From Tetrapyrgos nigripes (taxonomy: Eukaryota; Basidiomycota; Agaricomycetes; Agaricales; Campanellaceae), in NCBI GenBank assembly GCA_013368315.1, contig JAACJM010000009.1, positions 372,001-436,000 on the forward strand: a stretch of 64,000 nucleotides of DNA. Direction: 5' to 3'. The notes under the pieces are model-generated. The model had not been told where the DNA came from. It searched no databases and was given only the letters and a program-made list of their open reading frames with translations. A program made the translations under genes and the position numbers. This document shows, one piece after another, positions 30,608 to 47,483 of the stretch. Each line of letters begins with the position of its first letter. The first letter of the stretch is position 1.

Positions 30608-33102
30608 ATGCCACTTTTTTCGCCACTTTTACGACTTTTCATGGTCTTCCTGAACATGTATGATACGTACAAGACACTGAAGGAGCCTCCATCAAAGTAT
30701 CGACGTACAGCGGAAGGCGAGTATTATGGACCTAGTCCTCGTGCTGTCGTCCAGAGGAAGCGCGACTTGAAGGGTTGTCTAGCGGTTTGGATCGTTTGGG
30801 TGCGTTATTTATGCTATTTCATGGCTGTATAGCCGCCTGAACCTTTGATTTTCCAGTGTTGTTTTACCTTATACGAGCGTATCTTGGAACCAATCGTCTA
30901 TCTCTTCATTCCGTTCTATGATGAATTTAAAGCCATCGTGTTACTCTTTCTCATCCTCACACGAGCAAGAGTAAGCAGTCATCGCCCTTCAATTTGTTGC
31001 CACGTTGACGTTTCATCCAGGGTGCAGAACCTATCTTCCTTCATCTAATCCGACCTTTCCTTCGTCCCACATCAAGACCATCGATTCCGTCCTTGAACTA
31101 GCACGAATGATTGGAGATATGTTGTTTGCCCTCGTGTATGTCCCTTACGACTTGCTCAAGCCCTGGGTACAAGCATACGTTCCTTGGTCCGGCGAAGGAT
31201 TACCGCCCAATGGTGCGGTCTATGAAGAGTATAGGCGACAAGAGTTCATGAAAACAGACGGTCAAAATGGCAGAGTGCAGTCCTATGTGGATGGTGAGTG
31301 ACCTGTTTCCTTACAGCTATTCATTGTATCCTCTGACTCTTCATTCTGATCAGAAACGCGGATATATGAAATGCGTGCATCCCAGCAGACTGTCATTCCG
31401 CAAGAATTTTTCAGAAGCGAGCACTCAAGGCCGCTGTCAGAACCGACACTTCACCAACAGCAATTGCCTCCATATTTACACCCTGACGCAACCATGTCAA
31501 TGCCAAATCCCACTCATTTTTCCAATCTTGCGCAGCCTGGTCCATCGACACCTGGTGAGATAGAAGCCGATCTAGAATGGCGCCGATATGCACCTCTACC
31601 CTCAGCTTATCCTCCTACGCCACATATCGGGTCTTCTACTTTAGCACCCAAACATCCAGTGTCTATGGGTTTCGACGCTGTCGCAGAAGATTATGAAGAT
31701 GGACAGCAGGATTTTGATAGGTCGCTCTTGCCACCCCGTGAGCCTTTAAACCCCGGCTACGGAAAACGGGGCCTGAGCGACAAAGAAGATGGGGGCAATA
31801 TTAGTAACAAAGATAGCGATGATAGAGATGCTGGAGACTTGGAGATAGATGATAGTGGGCGAGGTGATGATGATGGTGAAGATGGAGATGAGATGGACAC
31901 TCATACGGATGAAAGTGACGACAGTGACGACGATTATGTTGGTGATGACGATGAAGACGATTTCAATGTCACTCTTCGGACGCCCAGAGCGCCTCTTCCT
32001 CTGAATCCACAGGCTGGATCCACTATTCGTACCCGAGCAAGCGCTCGTTCTATCGTGGCAGACATGGAAAAGAGCAGACAGACATTCCTCGTAGCACCAG
32101 CTCTCGTGACTCCTTCAGTCAGTGGACAGTCTACTTCGTCGAGATTAACAACAAACGATGATGGCTCTTCACTGGGCACTCGTACTGCGGATCTTGAAGG
32201 AGATCTAGGTCTGCTATCGGACACCGAGTCACTATCTGCTTCTCCCTCGGCATCCGTCTCAGATGTCTCTGACCCAGACTCCGAGGAGCGACCAAATCAC
32301 TTTCTCCTTGGTCGCCTGGAAAGTACACACAACGCTGATTCGGATCTCGTACCAGATTCTCCAGAATCTCCAACAAGTCTAAATGGACGAAAAAGGTCAT
32401 ATAGCCGGAGTTTTCTCTCCTGATAGGACTATAGCACGACTTCCGTCTCTCGGACACGGGCGTCAAACCGTCCAGGATGACTCAGAGGACGCTAATAATA
32501 CGGCGCTTGGTCAAGACAGGGCGTCTACCAGCGGGCTTGACGGTCACCCCCTTGAACAGCTGTCTTCCACTTCCCAAGAGTCCTCATCTTCTCTGTCCGA
32601 TGGAGACGACATAGACGAGTCAGATGCCTCTGGACTGAATAGCACTGCTGTAGCATCCGAGAAGGTGGAGGCAGGCATGCGGGACGAATCCATAAAACCC
32701 CCAAATCCGACGAAATTACGTGCACTGGCCGTCACATCTGCTGCTGGGAAAAGGCGGAAGATAGCTACCAATGCACCTGCTACAGGCTCCACTAGAGCGT
32801 TACGTCCCAGTCGGGTGTCTACACCTACTCGTGGGGGCAGTACCAAGTCTTCATTGTCAAATACTGCCCAAAGGAAACCTGCTGCTCCGAGTACTCGGAG
32901 TGGTGTCAAGGCTTCTCTTCGAAAGTCTCGCATTGATACTTCAGCCCCAATAGAGACGACTGCATCTCGAAGCACTCGTTCTTCTTCTCGTCTTCGGTCT
33001 GCTGCCAGTGATCGACGAGAAGACTCCGAGTCGTCTTTGGGAGAAGGAGAATCATCTTCCTCGAGTCGGGGAGCACGACGCCCTGTGGGCAAGAAGCTGT
33101 AG
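30608..33102 (+). CDS. TB2/DP1/HVA22 (REEP/Yop1-like) protein with long acidic tail
   Basis: Exons begin at 30608 (MPLFSPLLRLFMVFLNMYDT), 30857 and about 31021. The TB2/DP1/HVA22 core is seen in MYDTYKTLKEPPSKYRRTAE, then VWCCFTLYERILEPIVYLFI, PFYDEFKAIVLLFLILTRAR and GAEPIFLHLIRPFLRP. This family shapes tubular ER through hairpin membrane segments. A disordered tail of roughly 600 residues follows, with Asp/Glu/Ser clusters near 31790-31970 and a basic Ser/Arg C-terminus. Two single-base breaks appear. At 31066-31068 (CCC) one base is missing before IKTIDSVLELARMIGD. At about 32390-32400 one base is extra, at A5 or T4; otherwise the protein stops at 32421. The family assignment is firm; the tail frame is inferred. 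Confidence 0.78.
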
Positions 33103-34509
33103 CTTTGTCCCTACACCAACAAACCTTCTATCGTGACCAAAGGACATATCACCCCCACCCACTGATTTCATTCAGCCCCACGCATCTCTCCGTCGCATCT
33201 CTTGGCATCTCATCAGTTATTCTAAGCTAAAGCTAAAACTAGAGTTTCATTCATCAGCAATCCATAAATATCTCTTTCTCAAGGCATTCCTCATGGTGTA
33301 TTATATAGTGCAATCTCTCGTTTACAGCATCAGTCTCGAAAAACAACGTTTTTTGGCCTGTGGCCTCCTGCATATCGTCGCGATGTGGGTCTCTTGTAGC
33401 GTCCACAATGGTTGCAACCTATTCGCCTCTTTTGGCCAACTGACGCCGGAAGGGAGGCAATCATGACTCATTGACCAATGTCCAGCGTTCATGTACATAT
33501 ACAGCACATGAATCATGATGGTTGAGCTTTGACATTACGCCATTAGAGCGGCGTCGTTTGTTTGAGCGCGAGTTTCTTTGTTCTTTGATTCTTGACTATC
33601 CCCTACAACGTTACACAATTGACGGCCATGGTCTGTTCATAACTTAGTGTGGCGCAAAGTTGGTACGATTATATTATCGATACAGCCTGAGCCTACAGTC
33701 AGCTTCTTGAACTACCGGAAGATGTCTGAATAAGTGCAGAACGTGTACAGTCAGAAAGTCGGTGCAAGATGTACTAGCACACCTCTTGTTCTGCATGTTG
33801 TAACATATCATGTAACGAGAGATGCAAATCCGTTCTATCAGGGCTGTTAACTGTGATGATATCGCGATGATCAGGGGCACTGACATAAGTATGTCGCTAT
33901 TAGAACTATGCCGGAGCCTGATAAGAGGCTACGCTTTGACCTTCTTTCTTCGTTTCTAGACGTTTGTCTGCAGAAAATCCAAGCGTCAACAACTGCGCCA
34001 CACTAGACCTACACACAGCATTGATGATTTTCATTGAAGAGAGCATACATACCTGTCCAGAGTACATTTACATCTCAGTCCGTGACATTTCTTGTGTGGC
34101 GCTGCGCCACGTTTCCGAATATCCGTGCACAGGTTTCGACTTCGTGGGGGAGTCCAACTCACAGAGGATCTGAGACTACGGAGTACGGACCGAATCCACG
34201 TGATCGATGACTACCTGTACCGCCCAGTGATGTCTTCCTTTCAGCTTCCTTTGTCTTCTCGCTTCATTTTGTCAGACCGTCATGTCAAAGTAGCGATGAC
34301 AATTCTGTTGGGACCCTGTGGGTCCTCATATGAAGCTATGTACCCCACTAAAATCCTCTCTCTTTCTCGATTTCGAAAGCTGTAGTCTTTGAACATGTTC
34401 GCCTCGTGTTTCCAGCGAGCTTTCATTGCATTGGGCTCTCTAGGCGCTAATCAGTCCATATTCTCATCTATAAAGATGCACATAGCGTCAACTGGTCGTC
34501 TTCGATTGC
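33103..34509. other. Intergenic region, 1.4 kb, no gene seen
   Basis: Both strands carry only short ORFs without motifs, and I saw no tRNA-like or repeat structure. It likely holds the 3' end of the HVA22-like gene and the promoter of the Ser/Pro-rich gene that follows. Confidence 0.5.
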
Positions 34510-36225
34510 ATGCCGCCCTCAGCTCGACGCGATGCAAAGGTGAAATCTTCTGACGCGCCCTACAAGAGACCGCGGAAGAAGAAGACGAGGAAGGTTCCTT
34601 TACCCAACCAGCCTTTCAAGCATATGGTATGTCCGCCAGTGATCCTCGTGCGTAATTATAGCTGACGTTTGACTTTCCTTCCCAAGATGCTGCAGCTGGA
34701 CATTGACCTTGAGGACCGAAGGCCTGCTACTGGATCTTCGGCGGGTGTGGAGCACGAACTCGACTTTAGTACGGAGAACAAGTCATGCCAAACCCAACCC
34801 TTCGACTTGGATTCTCCGTGCGAAGTAGTTGTGACGGAGACCTCCGGCCTCGAGTTAATCCTTGTCGAAGGGACATCAATAGTGCCTAAGACTGTCGCAG
34901 ATTCCTTACCTCCAATGTGCACTGGGCCAAATTATTCCTCTCCCTCCTATCCACCCACTTCCCCATTAGACTATAAGCTCATTGATTTTGAGCCCCGTAT
35001 GGAGAGCCTCAGCCCATATCGTAGACAGGGTCACCCTTCAGGTGCGTCTCGTATACCGAATTCGTCAGCATGGCACTGACATATTACCTTAGCGTATGGA
35101 AGCCCGTCTATTATTTCAGGTACACAGGTTATGGACCACCTGGATGCGGGTATGAACACCCTCACCATCGATAATCCTGACTTCCAAAACGATTATGGCA
35201 GCAACGTCACTGTCGCACCTCAGGCATCACCCTCATTTGAGTATGTCGAGTCTCCATCATCCGTCCCACGTCCCACCCCCACATACGACTATGCTGGTTC
35301 ACCCTTACTCGACAGCAACAACACTCTCGTAGTCCCGGTCCCATCAAACGACTCTGCTCCCTCCCCGTTATCACTCAACATGGCCATGCCGTTCACCAAT
35401 CTACCAAGGACTGCATATAATGAGGAACAATTCAATGGTTCTCAACAGTTGGTTATACCGTCTTCGGAACCGTCCACTCTTTTCGCGCCTGGCGTATCTT
35501 CGTCTGGCATGACATTACCCTCATATTATATACAAGAACCACTACCATCTTTTCTACCGCTCTCTTCCTCTTCCAGTTCCGCGACTGGCTATACCCCTAC
35601 AACTCCGAGCTCCTTATCCAGGTCTCACGAGTATCCTGCGTCTTCCAGGTCATTGGATAACGCCAACGTCAATATCTTTGACTCAACTCCAGGGCACTTC
35701 ACCGAAGTGGCTCCCTCATTTGCCATGTCAGCATTTCCGGCATATAATGAGGACTATCCGCTTGGTCCAAAACAGCTTGCCGCTCCTTCGTTGGAACAGC
35801 CTGCATTGTTTGCAGGTGGTGTAAATCCGTCCGTTAGGACAGCCCAAGGGCAAACTTTCCATCACACACACGGGGTTTCACCGTATCTGACCTCTTATCA
35901 GATGCCATACCCCAACATGCCTTCTACGGATACATCGTACGCCTCCTTCTCGGTGCCATCTCATAGCACCACATTTCCCGCTGGGCCAGGATCCAGTATA
36001 CACCGTTCATCCTCCATGCACAATGGTTCTTCAGGCTTCAGTCCCTTTCCTTCATCGGCTTACTCTCATAGTCATACATTACATATTCCGACCCCGTCTG
36101 CGGTGCATAATACGTACCCAGCTGCAACGGCGAGATACCGAGCACTGCCATCAGTTGAGAATTTTTCAACGGCTTTCGGGACGTCTTATTCAGCTTATAC
36201 ACTAGGTTACCCAAGCCAGCGTTGA
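34510..36225 (+). CDS. Ser/Pro/Tyr-rich hypothetical protein, probably nuclear
   Basis: Three exons fit. The first (34510-34625) encodes MPPSARRDAKVKSSDAPYKR followed by a strongly basic PRKKKTRKVP, a likely nuclear localisation signal. The second starts near 34687 and the third near 35093; both junctions are GT-AG and keep frame. The remaining ~500 residues are low complexity, rich in Ser, Pro, Thr, Tyr and Asn, with repeated short phrases such as PAYNEDYPLG and TAYNEEQFNG. No catalytic motif. It could be a transcriptional regulator; the family is not recognised. Confidence 0.65.
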
Positions 36226-37488
36226 AGTTCACCCTGAAAATTGCCCCCACAAAATCCATCCTAACGAACACTTATTTTTATCTAAGTAGCTCACATTTTT
36301 ATTTTCTTTATTCTCTAATACGCAGGACGCTCTGATTGTTTTTGCGTCTTTTTCACCGTTGTGCTCTTTTCTCGTCGCAATACCCTTACGCTACTTGGCA
36401 AAAGTAGTGTACAACTATTACTAATACAATATTGAACTCTCAACTCCCCTCTTCACCTACCTCAAATTTTTAAAAGATTAGCGTACGATTTAATGTAATC
36501 CAAAATTCGTCAATTACTCTACACTGTAAACCACACAGGGAGTAGAAATTAAATGACTTCGAGGAAGGAAGGAAGACATCAAAACACGTGCAAACACTTT
36601 TTCTGAAACCGTCATCACTAATGCCTGTTCCTTGGGAGGCCCTCATTCCCTTCGGTATTCCTCAATAGTTGCAACGAGTCTTACGCGTTTTAATCAACTA
36701 TAATGCTCTAGGTCTTCTTACCGTCATGTTTGGTGCCACAGGGACCTTGCTAAATGTATCATCAGGAGCACAAAACTTGGGCAAGGTGTTGCCTCGCGAA
36801 TTGCTGCCTTCAGAATCCGGGAAAAACACTGAAAACACGCTTTGCTTGTCTTCTAAATGTAGCCTATTCGACACAATATAGATGCCTGGGACGAAATGAT
36901 GATGAAGAGGGACGAACAGCTGACAGGACATAAACGGGGGCAGCGGGTGCGTTATTCTGCTGTGGAATACTATTCTGAGCTTTTGCTGAACGACAAACAC
37001 GTTTTTGTGCACAGGACGACCCTGTTCCGCCTCCTGGATTCGAGACTGGTAGCGTATGGGAGGCACAAGCTACAAGATAATCCTATTAGATCTGGGACCG
37101 CTTTGGTCCATCAGACTCACAACGTGTTAGAGTACGCGTGCTACAGGCGGCTTAGTAGTGTTGTTCAATGGAAAGCTTGCAAACATTTCGGACCCTTTGG
37201 ATCCTACTCTCACGTATAGCCCCGCAGTCAAAGCCCGGTCAAAACTCGAATACGCTGGAAAACTTTCTTTCACCGATACACAGCCACACTAGTGAAGGCC
37301 GTCTGGCTAGGTCACCAGATGATGGTTCTTAGTCGGGTTGATTATACACTGCCGCCCAAATCTACAGGAAGCCGTACTGAAGGGGAAAAGAACCTGATTT
37401 ACTGTATGGTTGTACGAGAAAACAACGAGGCTTTCAGCCCCTCACTGCAGGTTTTCGTTCGGAATCCGATATATTTTCAGGAGCGACC
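36226..37488. other. Intergenic region, 1.26 kb, no supported gene
   Basis: Located between two converging gene ends. ORFs of 60-122 residues exist on both strands (for example 36698-37066 minus and 36896-37219 plus), overlapping each other with no recognisable family. The first 400 bp are AT-rich, consistent with 3' untranslated sequence. Confidence 0.5.
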
Positions 37489-39086
37489 TCAACTGTCCAT
37501 TATCCTTAGCAACCATGAGGCCACCTCGAAACCTGGACTGCCCTTCTTGAGGGCAGTGAACTCAATATGCCGCACGAAACCGTACTTCTTCCCCCGAAGA
37601 ACCCGCTTCACTTCTTCGAATGCTTCAGCCGTGTCGTCTGCAGCTGTATAATCTGACACGCTGAGCTCAGTGTTAAGAATGACGCCGTGCTTGGATTGGA
37701 TAGTGGCATGCTGCAAATCAGAAAGAAAGAAGAGGAACAATATGTTCCAAATCCAATGAGCGGTTCAAAAAAGGAACGTAGAAGACAGATGACCCACAAC
37801 AGTGCCCCAGCTGAACGAATTGCTGACTCTATAGGTGAATTCTGGGGTTTGCCCAAACGCCCAGTCCCAATTCTGCAACCGGAAAGAACGAGTCAGAGAT
37901 AAGCGTACAATAATAGTACTGGCAAACATACCGGCAGTTCTTCCATCCCCCGCTGGATGTAATCTAGGCCCTGCCAGTCTTCCTCGTTGACGAATTTGAA
38001 CTGAAAGAGTGGTTTCATCAAGGCAACTTGGGAGTTTGAACGACGAAAAACATACATATTCCGGTTTCGAGGTATCAGGATACTCGTTGCAGAATTCGTC
38101 GTACACGGCGTTGACGAAAGCATCGTGGCTTATGTTGGAGCCAAACTGCTGTAGATTGCATACAGGAGAGCGGACGGAGGCTACACCCTTCGTTTCCATT
38201 GTTTCCTGGACACGATATGACAGACAGGTCAATACATCATTACTTCTAAGTCTGAAAAGTTGAGGTCCTCGGATCCCAGACCATGATAACAATCATTCTG
38301 TTAAAAAAAGACAAACGCCCACTTTATCAGTCCTAAGGAGATTCCCGAGTGTCCCTAGTTCGGTGGAGATGAGCATCGTTCCATGGTGGTATGCACGTTT
38401 ATTCACGATTTTGTAGGCCGAACCGGAAACGTGTTGACCAACCCAACCAAGACATAGTCAGGCCCAACCTCAAACTAAGAATGGAACGAAAAAGAACTCA
38501 TCTTTTCCTTCCCTACGCATATGTCATTCCTATCGTTGACATTAGCGTCAATACCCAACGAGCGCACCGCCCGCAGAACAATTTGGGCTGTAGCGTGTCG
38601 GTCAAATGACTGTCTTGGTAGATGTATCGAGAAATTTGTGTTTCCGTGGTCCTACAGAGGATGAAGAGCTGTTTGAATAGCCATGACGTGTCGAAAAGAC
38701 GGTCCTACATGATACACCGTCCCACCACCACTCCGTCTTCGTATAAACGGAATGTCTCGTTCTCGCAAAGCAGGTAGATTGACCTCCTTCCAAGGGTTTT
38801 GGTTTCTTCCAATGACTACGCATGGGTCGTCTCGATATAAGAAGAGCAAAGGTTCGCTTGGTGTTTTGTGTCTAAATAGCCTGTTCAAACAGCAGTTTTG
38901 GGCAAGTTTTTCCAACATCATTCTTTTGGGCACGAACCAGTCTTCGAATGTCAAGTTGAAGTAAGGATTTGTAGAGCGAGAAACATAAACAGAATGCTCA
39001 GCAGCTGGGGAGGGAATAGACGCGAAAGTACGACAACGACAGCAGAGCGGTACGCGGCGTCGTACAAAAGTGGAAAGAAGAGTCAT
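37489..39086 (-). CDS. Mitochondrial lipoyltransferase / lipoate-protein ligase A
   Basis: Start at 39086 with a basic, Ser/Thr-rich presequence (MTLLSTFVRRRVPLCCRCRT) that fits mitochondrial import. After the first intron the LplA/LipB fold is clear: DDPCVVIGRNQNPWKEVNLP, RRRSGGGTVYHD, NTNFSIHLPRQSFDR, then VSGSAYKIVNKRAYHHGTML with the catalytic Lys. The C-terminal part reads SWGTVHATIQSKHGVILNTE and ends at 37489. It attaches lipoate to 2-oxoacid dehydrogenase and glycine-cleavage subunits (yeast Aim22/Lip3 group). About eight exons. The intron between NDICVGKEK and VSGSAYK begins AT and ends AC; no GT-AG choice keeps the conserved sequence. Confidence 0.9.
38431..38501 (-). other. Candidate AT-AC intron in the lipoyltransferase gene
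   Basis: On the coding strand the exon ends GGGAAGGAAAAG and the intron starts ATGAGTTC. It runs 71 nt, contains CTGAC as a possible branch point, and ends CAACAC before GTTTCCGGTTCG. The splice joins GKEK to VSGSAYK in phase 0. There is no AG between the last in-frame stop and the VSG codons, so a normal 3' site is excluded. The donor resembles GTGAGT with the first base changed, as in U2-type AT-AC introns. Confidence 0.6.
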
Positions 39087-39251
39087 GACGACATCTTTTT
39101 TTTTTCCCGAGCAGACTATTCCGTCGTAGAATGTAGTAGTTTAGCTATTGAAATGAGGAGTACAATATGGCAGATGTGTATGGTACAGAAAATATGATAA
39201 GTAAACGCAGACAACACAACAAAAGAAACGAAAGAAGTCCGTCAACAGCTC

Positions 39252-43656
<4,405 letters not shown>

Positions 43657-43955
43657 CGTGGTTGGAGGTGAAGATGTGTGACCGTGTGACACACACGACG
43701 CGTTACAATTGCCAAACGCGAAACTTTCCACGAACAATTGTGCGGTCTCGCCAACGTCAGCAAAAGCGTCGTTTGACAATGGGTCTCGTATTGTTTCGAG
43801 AATGGACGCGATTTTCCCAAAATAATAATCCTGTAAGATTCTACATACATACAAGTAGTGATCCATTCTTATGTTAGTACTAGTCTACATCAGGTACATA
43901 ACCTTTGTTCCAGTCCAACCACAATAGCAGTCTAGGAGTCTACACCTCGGACACT

Positions 43956-46057
43956 TCATGAAATATGAACACCGCCATGCATCCTGCTTTTCGACCTTAT
44001 GAGCGCGAGCAGGAGAACAGCAGTGAACAACAACGCCGCAGCAAGAACGAATATGGCTTGAGGGAACGTTGCCACAGTCGAGCTATAGGTCGCTGCAAAC
44101 AAGGTAGGCTAATGGTATCCAAACAGACAACTTGCGTTAGACCCCAACAATCGACGGTCACGCATGCCAACCACTCACCGAAATGACATGCGCGGCAGCT
44201 GCTACAACAGCCAATGCACCAAACAATGAACCGACTTCTGAACTGTACCCAGCAGCATGCAAACAGACTGCTGCTAATGAGTGTAGAGTAGGATTTCCGC
44301 CCGATGTGAATGAGGACAAGCAAGAGAGAGCAACGAAGATATTCTGCGATGCTCCTGGAATAAGAGCAATGAGTGCGTCAGCTGTACCGTCAATGACTAA
44401 CGATGCGCCGGCCAGAATCTGATCAAATCGCATTTCGGCGTAGATGTCGGGTGCTTCGCCAGGTAGGACTTTCGGCTTGAAGTAGCCAATGATGACTGAT
44501 CATCCAAGTAAGCGTCGCTCTTTCATGAAAAATTGAAAACTAACTGGGAAGTAGGACGAGCAGATTGACGGCTCGTGTCGCCCAAAGCAGAGACATATAG
44601 AAACCAAGCTTGATAAGATAGAAGGGTTAACGACCGTAGGCGATATACACCAATGATTTTCACCTGAGTTGCATTCCACTGATACACATGCTTGCCATAG
44701 AGATACTTGATGTTGTATACAGCCTGATAACAGTAGGTAAGGTCGTTCTCTTGGCAGTCAGGCAAGAAATAACTCACAACAGAGATACAATATAGGAAAA
44801 GTGCGCCACCCGCCAGTGTCACATTCCAATCCTTACCGACAGAGGAAAGGTGCGGGTCATCACGAGGCTTAAACATGGACACAGGAGACACAAAGCCTGC
44901 CATGAACGAAGAGAGAGAACTCTTCAAGTTAGCGATGAGAGTGGGTCGGCGTCCCTCGATCTCGGCCTCGCCCGAGTCCGTCTTGAGGCGCTTCTCCTTT
45001 GTCAACGACTCTGGACATATCATAGCAATATAGGCCAACAGAAGGATTAGCACCAGGCTGCTGGCGTAGAACGCAACGTAAGGTGAGAAGTTCCCGAAAG
45101 AGAGAATGAAGCCTGTAATCTAGTAGAACCATGGTGGATGTTAGCACTACATCACTGTCGTAACAGAGACAATCGTTACCCAAGGACCTGTCGCAAGGCC
45201 AATGAACACAAGACCCTGGATAGTCGAAAATATCCTTGCTCTCGATCCATGTGGAGTGCAATCCGAAATGTAACTGTATATGTCGTGGATTAGTAACTGA
45301 AGTAGTGGCGACCATGAAGCTTACGCGTGGACGGCACCATTAAACGCCGACAAACCTCCAACGAACCCATCGATCACTGGTCCCACCATGATGAACTGCT
45401 CAGCATACCGAGAAAAGACGCTGTTCTCTCGAGTGACTAGGAGGAAGGCGACTTCCCTGCGGAACGTCAATATAGAGTGCCCATCCACACAAATGCGAAT
45501 TACTCACATAGCCAGAGCACCAAATACCGTCAGCATCAGAAGAGGAGTTCTGCCATGGATATCACCCCATCGGCTCCATGGACCGGTTGCTATCGCACTG
45601 AGTATACTCATGATGGTAGTTACAGCTGTCGTATGATTAATCACTGTGAGCCTCGAGCAGCTGCGTATGAGAAGAGTTGCGTACAAGCCTGTATCCTTGC
45701 AGCCCGAGCTTGTACTTCAGGAGCCTCTGCACATTGTCCGTTTGGTAGACCGAGGGAAGCGCACGCAATGTCAGTATAGACTTGGACACGCATAGCCATC
45801 GTCATTCCCCGCTATTGAGCCATGATGTTGAGAAGCAGGGGCAAGATCTTCGAGAAGTACGGCTTACAGAGACGTTCATCACCATTGCAACTGGGATGAG
45901 CCTGTTTACTCATCCGTGAATACTCCGTTCCTCCGCTGACGAAGAAGTAAACGCACCAGTAAGGATTAGGTTTCCATCCTCGAGCCCAGCGATAAGGCGA
46001 CGATTGTTGTGAGCGAGTGTGAAGCAGGGGCTGAGATTCGCCAGCCTCTGTAGCCAT
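43956..46057 (-). CDS. Major facilitator superfamily transporter
   Basis: Start at 46057 (MATEAGESQPLLHTRSQQSS), a hydrophilic N-terminus with a dileucine-like QPLLHT motif. The MFS signature between helices 2 and 3 reads GPWSRWGDIHGRTPLLMLTV. Later segments include VGGLSAFNGAVHAYISDCTP and GLVFIGLATGPWITGFILSF, then a basic/acidic central loop (KEKRLKTDSGEAEIEGRRPT). The second half ends with FPQAIFVLAAALLFTAVLLL before the stop at 43956. The pattern resembles the tetracycline-resistance/HIAT1-like branch in fungi; substrate not inferable. Multiple short introns. Transcribed in the same direction as the ISWI gene, with 300 bp between. Confidence 0.82.
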
Positions 46058-46628
46058 GGTTGTGGTGGAAGGAAAGAAAAAAAGCAATGCTTATTGCATT
46101 TGTACCTGGTCCAGATTTGTCACGGTCCCGATGCACACCGGTACCACACCAGTACCACACCAGTTGCAGTTTATTTCGGTTGTGGCATTCCAACGGTTTA
46201 GGACAAGTTTAGGAGCTTGAGACAGTTCTCTGATTATCTTTGACATCCATTCGTTATCTGATAAGGACCTTACGTTCCGACCCGAGCTATAGTACATAAG
46301 TGAAGAGTACAAAAAGTATGGTTTCCGTTCAACCTCCATTCACCAGTCCTTCTAGATCATCTTTATGCTTCAACGAAAGTTACTTTGGACAGGGTAAGCC
46401 TGCACCAGGCCCGGACATCCGAGGAGACTGAGGATCAGAGGCAACCGGACTACCGGAAGGTGGTCCAGTTGCACTCGGTACTCGAATGGGTGTTTCACTA
46501 CCATTGTCAAGAAGAGGCCGGGGGCGGTATTGCGGAATTAACGCCCAAAGTTCTCAAGGCACACCAGCGAGGAGTCCAGGTCAGGAAATAAGATTAATAG
46601 TAAATGTCTAAAAAAATCCAGGTGTGTC

Positions 46629-47322
46629 CTATTTCTGTATCGCCTTGAAGAGCGGTTTTTCGAGTTCATGCACTGGCGTTTTACCGGCGGGAGCACTAGG
46701 GATAGTCTTCGTCAAACCCTGGAAGGAACGGGATGTCAGTGTGCTGAAATGTGTAAGAGAGCTGCGCGACGCACGAGTTTCTCAAACATGCATGCGTTCA
46801 ATGTCCTTTCAGGCTTTCGGCAGAGATAGTATTCCTGCAAAATGGTGGTGTTAGATACTTACGGGGAGAAGTAAACCATGACGCACCTGGTTGTTCTTTT
46901 CCAGACAATCCCAGTGTTCCTGAAATTGCGACAAGCAGTTCTCCCTCATCTTGTTGATACTAAACCATGTCGTATTCGTTAGCAAACACGCAGACGCGAA
47001 TGAGCTGTGTGGACACGTACAGGTCAGTCGCACACCTGGTCACTCTACGACCCTCCTTCAAGCAATGAGAAGGGTCACGGTTCTCCGACTTGCAGAGCAT
47101 AAAATCCTCTAAGAAACCCCTTCAATGACCCAGATTTTTGTATATCTGCCAGCATAGATACGAACCATTGTATTCCTTGCAGTAAGCACCAATAAAGAAC
47201 GCGGCACTTTTCAACGGTGCACTGGACACTCCTAGTTCTTGGACCTTGGGAATATTATCAGGAAGAGGTGTGGGGTCGACATAAGGTCTAGTTGCGACAG
47301 AACCAGATTGTGCCGAGCTCAT
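46629..47322 (-). CDS. NADH dehydrogenase (complex I) subunit, NDUFA8-type
   Basis: Start at 47322 (MSSAQSGSVATRPYVDPTPL). Exons join to give PKVQELGVSSAPLKSAAFFI, then EDFMLCKSENRDPSHCLKEG, RRVTRCATDLINKMRENCLS, FQEHWDCLEKNNQ, EYYLCRKPERTLNACMFEKL and GLTKTIPSAP. The paired Cys motifs are the CHCH (twin CX9C-type) signature of NDUFA8, the 19-21 kDa intermembrane-space-facing accessory subunit imported by the Mia40 route. Five introns with good splice sites and no frame break. It lies about 160 bp from a divergent small gene on the plus strand. Confidence 0.93.
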
Positions 47323-47483
47323 TGTTGTTATTTTTCGTCCCGGCCTGAAGGAAGGTAGGGAGCAGAGGCGCGTTAAGAGGAAGGTAAGGATCAACGGTGG
47401 ACGTTAGCTGGTCACAGCGGAGATTGAAAATTTCGTACACGTCTCTCGTTCGCTTGTCACTCGTCTTCTAACGTCCATCGACA

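Noticed and set aside
31934..32224. Minus-strand ORF within the HVA22-like tail
   Set aside because: Antisense shadow of a Ser/Asp-rich disordered coding region.
36698..37219. Overlapping 107- and 122-residue ORFs on both strands downstream of the lipoyltransferase
   Set aside because: They overlap each other on opposite strands, lack motifs and lie between converging gene ends.
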